Shown here: piece after piece, positions 22,845-33,008 of the stretch
Layout of the letters: the number at the start of each line of letters is the position of its first letter
Position numbering within the stretch: position 1 is the first letter of the stretch
Source of the DNA: Agapanthus africanus
Lineage: Eukaryota > Streptophyta > Magnoliopsida > Asparagales > Amaryllidaceae
Direction of reading: 5' to 3'
Assembly (NCBI GenBank): GCA_030015575.1
Contig: CM057346.1
Coordinates: 564,206,315 to 564,270,314, forward strand
DNA: 64,000 bases
Position numbers and translations under genes: made by a program
Notes under the pieces: generated by a model
Database searches by the model: none
The model's input: only the letters and a program-made list of their open reading frames with translations
What the model was told of the DNA's origin: nothing

Positions 22845-24932
22845 TGTTAGTGTATATGCCCTAGAGGCCATTACTGTATCATACTAGTTTGTATATTACT
22901 TGATGGAAGCTTGGGATATTCACCTTGTATAAACAATCTTGCTCAATATAGTAGTATGCTACTTGGTTTGTTTCTACTTCAATGTGTACTTGTGTTTATT
23001 TCAGTATATCACTTATACGCATTAGTGGAGCCCTTAGGATCTTTGCTTGATTACCAGCGTTGTGATGGCAGTCACACTAGTGGGGGCTGGGTAATCTATA
23101 GGCACATCCTTATACAGGTCCCTAGTCGTAGGACTATCGAGACAGGGCATCGATACTCCGGAGTAGACTAGCGTATGCGCTTCTCATCCCAGTGTGGGAG
23201 ATGGTCTGTCCCACAGCCATCAGTACGTCGTACTGGAGATAGTATACGGGTGCTCGTTGGGTTACGAGTACACTGGACAGGACTCGTCGGGAACTGACAG
23301 GTTGGTATTATACCTATCGTCAGTTATCAGTTCCCAGGTGACATGAGTACAGCTTAGTCCGCTGACTTGACACTGACACTTCGCCTCGAGTGTGTTCCCA
23401 CTGCACTTTAATCACTACCCTACCACGGCTCAAAGGAGTCGTGCAAACAGGTGGTGGTTGGGTGCAGTCCCGAAGCACTTGGAGGCAGTGACGGTTAGAC
23501 AGGATTCGTCTCTCCCGGTATTGGGGGTTGACATCGCGCTGTGTCTAGGAGAGCCATTACACGAGTAGTCCCTGGCCAGGGCAAGCGAGATATACTGGTA
23601 GGTTTCCAGTGTTATCTCAGGGTGTTTTGGGCTTCACTCCGACACGACTTGTACCGCTATTGGGGGACTGACGTTTTACCGCCCCCTAGGCCCTCCATGC
23701 GATGTATCAGACGAACAGACCGGACTGTACGGAGAATGTCACATTCAGACTCAGTAGGAGTTCAGATGGGGTTTCACCTCGTCAGCCTTCTTGTCGGCAT
23801 CTACCTGGGGACCGTTACGCACAGCTAGTGCCGCTTGCGGTCTGTGGTTAAACCCACTGCCAGCGTAGTGTCGAGTCTTTAGAGTCCCACACAGAGGGTA
23901 TTCGCCTCTGGGCAAAACTGAGTAGAGGTTGCATGGTTTTGCGACAGGGTTCGTTCTCATCCGCGCACTTGTGCACGTTTGGAGTCCGGACGGATTTTAC
24001 CAGCGGGCTCTGGTTTGAGCCGGATACTGGTATTGTATTTGGGGTTGCTTTTATCTCTCAGTATTCATGTTCCTCGGAACAAGAATGCAGGTGTGTATGC
24101 ACAGTTCTTTTTGAGGAGGAGGAAGATGATTTTTCATTAGGGTTTCGGAACGGGTGCGTATGCACTGTTGACAGTTGTATTTTTCCAAACCCTAATGGAT
24201 TTGTATTATATCATTTAATAATATATAATAAAATGAAATTGTGTCATGGTTAGTTTTTGTTGACTTGTTGACCATGGTTGACTTGTTGACCATGGTTGAA
24301 CATTTGACCATTATCATTACAAGAGAAAGATGCTCTTGATTCTTGCATTTTCATTTAATGCTTGTAATGATATTAGTCATTCTAAAACTTTCCATCAACC
24401 TTTTCATTTTTGATTATTATTATTTGATAATTCATTTTCTTTTTGCATTATGGTTGCAAGAAAGGAAATGAGAGCTCATTCTATCATAACTTCTCTCTCT
24501 CCTCATTTCATCTTCTTCTTCCTCTAGCAAAGAGAAACCTTCTCATGTGTTGAGAATCATTCTCTTTAGAAAGAAAAGCAAACCCTAATCACTCTCTACT
24601 CATTCTAGGATGAAGGTTTAGCAAGCCGGAAACCCTAGTTCACTCAAAGATCGAGGAAGAGCCCAAAGGTCGAGCCTTCGAGGTGGATCCATCTTCGACG
24701 GGAGAAGGCGACGAAAAGAGAACCATCAACCTCTACAAGGTTTGAAGAAGGAGTTCAAGTTTAGGTATAACCATCTTCCATAGTAGCTAACTCTCTTTAG
24801 CTTGTATACTAGTTTTAGTTTAGACAACGATCCCGACCTTGTTTAGTCCATGTTGCCTCTTGCGATAAAAATTCGTTTTTTATACCGTTTCCGCCTCCCC
24901 GTAAGCACCGGGGGTCGCAATATGGACTTACA
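22845..24932 (+). repeat. 5' LTR of the full-length copia element
   Basis: 2,088 bp, TGTTAGTGTATATGCCC...GGACTTACA. The 18-bp unit TTGACTTGTTGACCATGG is doubled at 24260-24295, giving four W-box-like TTGAC(C/T) sites. An AT-rich stretch (ATATATAATAAAATG, near 24222-24236) upstream could hold the TATA element, but I cannot fix the start of transcription. Confidence 0.95.
24260..24291 (+). promoter_or_regulatory. W-box cluster in the copia LTR
   Basis: Four TTGAC cores followed by C or T lie at about 24260, 24268, 24278 and 24286, repeated at 32333-32364 in the 3' LTR. A TTGAC-rich cluster (on the opposite strand) is also in the diverged LTR at 6613-6660. W boxes bind WRKY factors of stress and defence responses, and stress-induced transcription is typical of such elements. 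Activity here is inference. Confidence 0.45.
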
Positions 24933-24933
24933 G

Positions 24934-24945
24934 TGGTATCAGAGC
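24934..24945 (+). other. Primer binding site (initiator Met-tRNA type)
   Basis: TGGTATCAGAGC one base after the LTR end ACA (24932); the site where minus-strand DNA synthesis starts. Confidence 0.95.
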
Positions 24946-26953
24946 CTAACTAAACTTAAACTAGCTTGGTAGTGAAGTGTAACGAAGTTCGGAACCGAAA
25001 AATCGCAAAACCGGAAAACCAAAACCCTAAGTTTCTGTTGAATTTTTTTCTGCTCAAAATGAAAAACTTTATACTTTTAAATTCGTCTCAGGGTTTTCTA
25101 AGAACACCCACCAAAAACGATAGCATGATTCATCCAAAGCGCCGCCCTTCCGCGGCCTCACCTCTTCATCTGGCCGCGGAAACGCCGCAGTTTGGTGTGC
25201 TCTCTGCATCGATTTTTGTGCAGTGTTCTTCTATGTTGGTTTTGGGATTTTTAAGATATATTATATGTACCCAGATTTTCCAGAACAGAAATTCACTTTT
25301 GGGATCCTATAATTCCGTATTTTTTTCCGAACTTCACTGCACTTTGGCTATGTTGGTTATATCTGTGATGTTTGCATGTATTGAACGTCGGCTAATCGCT
25401 ATAAGTCGATTAGTCGGGGTTATACATGATCTGTAATGTGCTGGAATGTGTATATGAATGTGTTGGACTGTCGCGGGTGAATAGCCGGGGTGGATGTGAG
25501 ATGAGCTTTTGTTTTTCTTTCATTCATTGTAAATGTAAATTGATGTAATAATATTATTTGTTTGGCCGCACAACCGGGTCGGGGTTGTAGCCGTCATTGT
25601 ATAATTCTTTTTACTGTTTTTGCTCCTAGGATAGACCCATGGAGGGGTGCACAAACTACCGGGTTCTTGGCGGGTAGTTTGCCGCACCCGTAGGGGTCTT
25701 GGGTGGGGTATTTGGCTATTCACCGCGACCGTGTTATCCGCTTTTCATTTCAGGCTCGAAAGGATTGCGGATTGCTAGTATATCCAATGTATTCATCTGT
25801 GATCTGTAATGTCTATCATTGCTTTCTATTTAGACGTTGCTTATGTTTTACAGCCGCGCTAGCCCAGCCCCCGCTCTGTCGTTAGTTAAGTAACCTAACG
25901 AGTGATGACGGGACCCCGTGGCGAATGCGAATGGCATAAGCGTACGTCATATTTTGGTTGTTTTCTGCAATGGTAGGAACTCAATGATGGGACGCATTAA
26001 AAGAACTAATGCAAGGATATCACGCATTAAAAGAACTAATGCAAGATAATAAACCAAGTTTAAGTCGATGGAACACTTTCGAAAAACCACTCGGTTCTTT
26101 TCAAAACTAACTTTTAAATGCGAAGCTTGAGCCACTCCTTATAAAAGCTATCTCGTTCCATCGATTATATCAAGTTCACTACGTTCACGGTTTTACCAAA
26201 ACCATTCGTAGCCCTCCGTCGTTTCGCATGAATAGGCAATAGTATTCAAGCTGTGTATTTTGGCCAAAGTCAAGGCACAGTGATTGGTAGCTATTGGGTG
26301 TTCATGTGTAGCATAGATAGATGCGTTGGTTTGGGACAGTCGTGCTGCCATTTTGGCCAAAGTCAAGGGTATGTACGGGTGGATCCAAATTAACCTGGAA
26401 AGTGACGGGAAGAACTTGACATGTGACTTATGATATTTTGGCCAAAGTCAAGGTCATAAGAGCATGGGGCAAAAATCCACATCGGGAGTTTCATAAGTAC
26501 TGAAACTTGCTAGATTTGCATACCATTTGGAGTGTGATGATTATGGTAGGATTCCTTCATTTTCGTCACGCGATGATATTTGGATCCCGATCCTACTGTG
26601 AGTATATGCTACTCCTCGGGAAATTTCTCACTAAACGATCAATGCTATAAACCTAGTAGGTGCCTAGAAAGGTGTTAGCGGGGCTACGCCCCCACGGAAA
26701 AGAGGTTCTTAAATTAAGGAACTTCGCGAAAGCGTTGGAAAACCTCCCTCGAAGTACCGACACTGGCCTGGCTGAACGGTTAAGCAAGTATTGTACGGTG
26801 GGATTGATCCCGGCTAATTCTTCCTTTGTGGTTTGAGGAGGGATTCGAGAGACAGTGGGAGCCATCCTGTTTAGACAAATTAAAAACCATTCTAAACTTG
26901 CAAGAGCATCGTGCTAAGTGTTTCTTCTCTCCCCCTGCAGCGACCAAATCGAA
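24946..26953 (+). other. Long untranslated leader of the full-length copia element
   Basis: 2,008 bp between the primer binding site and the gag ATG, homologous to 3939-6004. Short open frames (for example 24966-25436) are not shared with the other copy as proteins and look incidental. A 27-bp unit with CGCATTAAAAGAACTAATGCAAG is doubled near 25993-26045. Three hairpins lie at 26251-26460. Confidence 0.75.
26251..26460 (+). other. Three stem-loops sharing the loop TTTTGGCCAAAGTCAAGG
   Basis: 26251-26280 is CTGTG...CACAG, 26342-26376 is GTGC...GTAC with inner CC/GG, and 26427-26460 is CTTATGA...TCATAAG. Each loop contains TTTTGGCCAAAGTCAAGG, in which TTTGGCCAAA is self-complementary, as in retroviral dimer-initiation loops. 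Order and spacing match the related leader at 4439-4651, with stem-preserving changes. RNA structure is well suggested; function is unknown. Confidence 0.6.
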
Positions 26954-29900
26954 ATGACTGGACTTAAGTTACTTCTAGATAAAAACATATTGACAGGGCC
27001 AAACTACAAAGATTGGCTCAGGAATGTCAAATTGGCAATCTCTTACGACAAGCTGGGGTATCTTCTTACCACCAAAGCTCCCCCCGTCCCAGGTCCCACC
27101 TCCAGCGTCGTGGATAAGGAAATCCGTAAGACTTGGGAGATTGACAGCGCGAAGGCCAGATGCCTCGTACTTGCCTCGATGGACAATGACCATCAGAGGA
27201 GGCACGAGAATATGGATTTGGAATCCATATTTCTTCATACAAAAGAACTGTATGGAGAGCAGTCTCGTATCGCAAGATACGAAGGGTCGAAGAAGTTATT
27301 TTCGACTAAGTTGGCCGTCGGATCATCGGTAGCGGACCACGTGCTTAAGATGATTGGCTACACTGAGGAGCTCGCGGAACTTGGGACCACGTTGGACAGT
27401 GAACTTTATACAGATATAATTCTCCAGTCCCTTCCATCCACTTACGCCCAGTTCATACTGAATTTCAACTTGCAAGAAAAGGAAGTTGAACTTTCAGAAC
27501 TCCTCAACCTGCTGAGGAGCGCAGAGGGCACCCTACAGAAGGGTAGGGATACATCCACTTTGTTTGTAGGAGGATCTTCTTCTTCTAGGTCCAAGGCGAA
27601 AGCCAAGGGAAAGAAGAAGAAAGCCCCCGCCAAACCAAGAGGCGGTGTTAGTAAAGTGGGTGCGAAGGGAAAGGAAAAGGCAACAAAGATAGCGGGGAAG
27701 CTTGTTGGTAAAGAGGAATGCTTCTATTGTCACAAGAGTGGACACTGGAAGAAAGATTGCAGGGCTTGGAAAGCCAGGACACAGGAACTGAAGCAGGTTG
27801 CGGCTTCAGCTTCAGGTGTGTATGTTATTGAAAACTGTCTTTCTATAAACTCTACTTCCTGGGTATTGGATACCGGATCAGGATCTCATATCTGTAATTC
27901 TTTGCAGGCGTTGAGAAACCGTAGGGTTTTGAAGGCAGGTGACATGACCCTCAGAGTTGCGAACGGAGCTAGCATGGATGCTAAAGCCGTGGGGGACTAT
28001 CACCTGGGAATGTCAGATGGGCATGTTTTGGTTTTGCGTAATTGCTTTTTTGTACCCAACGCAACTTGTAATATCATTTCTGTATCTTTGGTTTCTAAAG
28101 AAGGTTATGAATTTGCGTTTGTAAGTAATGTTGTTAACATTCACCTTAATCAAGTTCTGATTGGGTCAGGTACATTGAGCAATGGTATATACGTATTAAA
28201 CCAACCACAGATTTTCAATGTCCAGAATACACACAAAAGAAAGTCACCAGATATTAATCAGACTTTCTTATGGCATTGTAGACTGGGTCACATCAATGAG
28301 AGAAGGTTGACTAAGTTACATACAGAAGGATATTTGGATCCGTTCGAATATCAATCGTATGCCACTTGTCAATCCTGTCTCAAAGGAAAGATGACAAAGA
28401 CTCCGTTCACTGGACACGGAGTAAGAGCGAGCGAGCTCTTGGGACTCGTACACAGCGACGTGTGCGGTCCAATGTCTACACATGCGCGAAGCGGTTATTC
28501 TTACTTCATTACTTTTACGGATGATTTTTCAAGATACGGTTATGTCTTCTTAATGAAACATAAGTCCGAAGCTTTTGAAAAATTCCAGGAATTTAAGAAT
28601 GAAGTAGAAAAACAAACCGGCAAAAGTATCAAGATTCTAAGATCGGATCGAGGTGGAGAATACTTAAGTGCCGAGTTCCTGAATTATTTAAAAGAGAATG
28701 GGATTCTCTCTCAGCTTACTCCTCCATACACTCCGCAACACAACGGTGTATCGGAAAGACGGAACCGGACCCTATTGGATATGGTACGGTCCATGATGAG
28801 TAACGCTGAGTTACCGCGATCATTCTGGGGGTATGCGCTAGAATCAGCTGCGTACCTTTTGAACCGAGTTCCTACTAAGACTGTGCCTACTACACCATAT
28901 GAGATGTGGTGTGGGAAGAGACCCCATCTCAGTCACATTAAGACTTGGGGAAGTCCAGCTTTTGTTAAAAAGCAGCATGCGGACAAGCTCGAGGCGCGCT
29001 CAGTACTGTGTAAGTTTGTGGGATATCCAAAGAATTCCAAGGGATATCTCTTCTACTACGAAGAGGAACAAAAAGTTCTTGTTTCTCGTCATGCCCACTT
29101 TCTAGAACATCAGTTCTTAGAAAAAGAATTAAGTGGGAGCGCAGTAGAACTGGAAGAAATTCCAGAACCACAGACTATTACTGAAAGCTTAGTGGAACCA
29201 GAGGGTTCAAATGAACAGGACATTCCTACGCCGCTCCGCAGGAGTAGTAGGCAGTCTCATCCGCCCGAGAGATACTACGGTTTTCTCATAGACGGGGATA
29301 GAGAGGATTGCATCATAGACTATGATGAGCCTACTAGCTTCCAGCAGGCCGTTCAGAGCATTGACTCGGTAAAATGGCTGGATGCAATGCGGACCGAAAT
29401 GGAGTCCATGTACACCAACAAAGTATGGACGTTGGACATTGCTCCAGACGGGGTAAAACCCGTAGGATGCAAGTGGATCTTCAAAAGGAAGATTGGTGTA
29501 GATGGACAGGTTGAGACCTATAAAGCTAGACTTGTAGCAAAGGGTTTCCGTCAAAGACCTGGCTTGGACTATGACGAAACCTTTTCTCCAGTGGCTATGC
29601 TGAAATCCATTCGGATCCTTCTTGCCATTGCTGCCTTCCACGATTATGAGATTTGGCAGATGGACGTAAAGACCGCTTTTCTAAATGGAAATTTAGAGGA
29701 GTGTGTCTATATGGATCAGCCAGAGGGTTTCATTCAGAGTGGGAGCAGCGGAAAGGTGTGCAAGTTGCTTAAGTCCATCTTTGGACTAAAGCAGGCATCG
29801 CGGAGTTGGAACATCTGTTTTGATGAGACGGTCAAGGAATTTGACTTTATCAAAAATCCAGATGAACCATGCATCTATAGTAGATTTGTAGCGAGAACTG

Positions 29901-30903
29901 TGGTATTCCTTGTTTTATACGTGGATGACATTCTCTTGATAGGAAATGACATTCCTATGCTACAATCTGTCAAGGGTTTCTTGTCACACAGGTTCTCCAT
30001 GAAAGACCTGGGTGATGCCTCTTACATCCTGGGGATCCGGATCCATCGTGATAGATCCAAGAGGATATTAGGACTTTCACAGTCTAGGTACATCGACACC
30101 GTACTGAAAAGATTCAGTATGAAAGATTCCAAGCGCGGTAACTTACCGGCTTGTCACGGGATCACCCTCTCTAAAGAGATGTCTCCCAAGACTGATTTGG
30201 AGAGGGATCGCATGTCTATTATACCCTACGCTTCTGCGGTAGGCTCTATAATGTATGCGATGTTGTGTACCAGACCGGATGTAGCTTATGCACTGAGTGT
30301 AGTAAGCCGGTATCAGTCAAACCCTGGGGAGAAACATTGGATAGCGGTAAAGAACATTCTCAAGTACCTGAGGAGGACTAAGGAGATGTTCTTGGTGTAT
30401 GGCGGAAAAGACCTCCAGATTGAGGCCTTTGCTGACTCCAGCTTCCAGAGTGACAAGGATGATTCCAAGTCCATGTCGGGTTTTGTCTTTACCCTCAATG
30501 GAGGGGCGGTGTGTGGAAGAGTTCCAAACAGGAAACCGTTGCAGACTCGACTATGGAAGCGGAATACATCGCTGCATCTGATGCCGCAAAAGAAGCTGTC
30601 TGGATAAGGAAGTTCTTAAAAGAACTTCAGGTGGTTCCGTCCATTGTTGACCCAGTACCTCTGTATTGCGACAACAACGGGGCTATAGCTTTAGCAAAGG
30701 AACCCAGGTCCCATCAGAGATCCAGGAACATCTTGAGGCGGTATCACCTGATCAGGGAGATCGTGGATCGCAAGGAGATCGAGGTTCGGAGGGTTGCTTC
30801 AGAAGAGAACACTGCAGATCCATTCACCAAGGCCCTACCCCAGACTCAGTTCGAGCGGCTGATCGAGATGATAGGTCTTCGATACGCCAGTACATGGCCT
30901 TAG
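26954..30903 (+). pseudogene. Copia gag-pol polyprotein with a single-base deletion in RNase H
   Basis: From ATG at 26954 (an upstream in-frame ATG at 26918 has no counterpart in the related copy). Gag occupies residues 1-250 and the zinc knuckle CFYCHKSGHWKKDC is at about 256. Protease VLDTGSGSH has its Asp at about 306. Integrase runs from the HCRLGH...CQSC finger at about 440 to DDE residues in HSDVCGP, SDRGGE and VSERRN. RT starts about 815 with DVKTAFLNG and YVDDI (about 988), and RNase H follows about 1160. The frame runs 26918-30607. At about 30513 one T is missing compared with the minus-strand copy (GTGTGTGGAAG against GTATGTTGGAAG). The RNase H end (STMEAEYIAASDA, YCDNNGAIAL) is then in another frame, stopping at 30903. 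Everything upstream looks intact. Confidence 0.93.
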
Positions 30904-30917
30904 TGCAAGTGGGAGAT
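30904..30917 (+). other. Polypurine tract of the copia element
   Basis: TGCAAGTGGGAGAT immediately after the gag-pol stop and before the 3' LTR start TGTTAG; typical of plant copia elements. Confidence 0.93.
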
Positions 30918-33008
30918 TGTTAGTGTATATGCCCTAGAGGCCATTACTGTATCATACTAGTTTGTATATTACTTGATGGAAGCTTGGGATATTCACCTTG
31001 TATAAACAATCTTGCTCAATATAGTAGTATGCTACTTGGTTTGTTTCTACTTCAATGTGTACTTGTGTTTATTTCAGTATATCACTTATACGCATTAGTG
31101 GAGCCCTTAGGATCTTTGCTTGATTACCAGCGTTGTGATGGCAGTCACACTAGTGGGGGCTGGGTAATCTATAGGCACATCCTTATACAGGTCCCTAGTC
31201 GTAGGACTATCGAGACAGGGCATCGATACTCCGGAGTAGACTAGCGTATGCGCTTCTCATCCCAGTGTGGGAGATGGTCTGTCCCACAGCCATCAGTACG
31301 TCGTACTGGAGATAGTATACGGGTGCTCGTTGGGTTACGAGTACACTGGACAGGACTCGTCGGGAACTGACAGGTTGGTATTATACCTATCGTCAGTTAT
31401 CAGTTCCCAGGTGACATGAGTACAGCTTAGTCCGCTGACTTGACACTGACACTTCGCCTCGAGTGTGTTCCCACTGCACTTTAATCACTACCCTACCACG
31501 GCTCAAAGGAGTCGTGCAAACAGGTGGTGGTTGGGTGCAGTCCCGAAGCACTTGGAGGCAGTGACGGTTAGACAGGATTCGTCTCTCCCGGTATTGGGGG
31601 TTGACATCGCGCTGTGTCTAGGAGAGCCATTACACGAGTAGTCCCTGGCCAGGGCAAGCGAGATATACTGGTAGGTTTCCAGTGTTATCTCAGGGTGTTT
31701 TGGGCTTCACTCCGACACGACTTGTACCGCTATTGGGGGACTGACGTTTTACCGCCCCCTAGGCCCGCCATGCGATGTATCAGACGAACAGACCGGACTG
31801 TATGGAGAATGTCACATTCAGACTCAGTAGGAGTTCAGATGGGGTTTCACCTCGTCAGCCTTCTTGTCGGCATCTACCTGGGGACCGTTACGCACAGCTA
31901 GTGCCGCTTGCGGTCTGTGGTTAAACCCACTGCCAGCGTAGTGTCGAGTCTTTAGAGTCCCACACAGAGGGTATTCGCCTCTGGGCAAAACTGAGTAGAG
32001 GTTGCATGGTTTTGCGACAGGGTTCGTTCTCATCCGCGCACTTGTGCACGTTTGGAGTCCGGACGGATTTTACCAGCGGGCTCTGGTTTGAGCTGGATAC
32101 TGGTATTGTATTTGGGGTTGCTTTTATCTCTCAGTATTCATGTTCCTCGGAACAAGAATGCAGGTGTGTATGCACAGTTCTTTTTGAGGAGGAGGAAGAT
32201 GATTTTTCATTAGGGTTTCGGAACGGGTGCGTATGCACTGTTGACAGTTGTATTTTTCCAAACCCTAATGGATTTGTATTATATCATTTAATAATATATA
32301 ATAAAATGAAATTGTGTCATGGTTAGTTTTTGTTGACTTGTTGACCATGGTTGACTTGTTGACCATGGTTGAACATTTGACCATTATCATTACAAGAGAA
32401 AGATGCTCTTGATTCTTGCATTTTCATTTAATGCTTGTAATGATATTAGTCATTCTAAAACTTTCCATCAACCTTTTCATTTTTGATTATTATTATTTGA
32501 TAATTCATTTTCTTTTTGCATTATGGTTGCAAGAAAGGAAATGAGAGCTCATTCTATCATAACTTCTCTCTCTCCTCATTTCATCTTCTTCTTCCTCTAG
32601 CAAAGAGAAACCTTCTCATGTGTTGAGAATCATTCTCTTTAGAAAGAAAAGCAAACCCTAATCACTCTCTACTCATTCTAGGATGAAGGTTTAGCAAGCC
32701 GGAAACCCTAGTTTACTCAAAGATCGAGGAAGAGCCCAAAGGTCGAGCCTTCGAGGTGGATCCATCTTCGACGGGAGAAGGCGACGAAAAGAGAACCATC
32801 AACCTCTACAAGGTTTGAAGAAGAAGGAGTTCAAGTTTAGGTATAACCATCTTCCATAGTAGCTAACTCTCTTTAGCTTGTATACTAGTTTTAGTTTAGA
32901 CAACGATCCCGACCTTGTTTAGTCCATGTTGCCTCTTGCGATAAAAATTCGTTTTTTATACCGTTTCCGCCTCCCCGTAAGCACCGGGGGTCGCAATATG
33001 GACTTACA
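30918..33008 (+). repeat. 3' LTR of the full-length copia element
   Basis: 2,091 bp, nearly identical to 22845-24932. Differences seen are CCCGCC for CCCTCC (near 31768), TGTATGG for TGTACGG (near 31802), GAGCTGG for GAGCCGG (near 32094), GTTTAC for GTTCAC (near 32712) and an extra GAA (near 32821). Confidence 0.95.

Larger units (their letters stand above)
22845..33008 (+). mobile_element. Full-length, recent Angela/BARE-like copia retrotransposon
   Basis: Complete 10,164-bp element with 5' LTR 22845-24932, primer binding site, 2-kb leader, gag-pol 26954-30903, polypurine tract and 3' LTR 30918-33008, flanked by a perfect 5-bp target duplication AAATC (22840-22844 and 33009-33013). The two LTRs differ by about four substitutions and one 3-bp indel in 2,088 bp by eye. 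If a substitution rate near 1.3e-8 per site per year applies, that is on the order of 0.1 million years. A one-base deletion in RNase H disables this copy's own polyprotein. It was the last insertion in this nest. Confidence 0.96.

Noticed and set aside
27066-29641. Frames on the strand opposite to copia gag-pol (for example 29207-29641)
   Set aside because: Mirror frames of a strongly supported polyprotein; equivalents over the other copy (1251-1577) show the same mirror effect.
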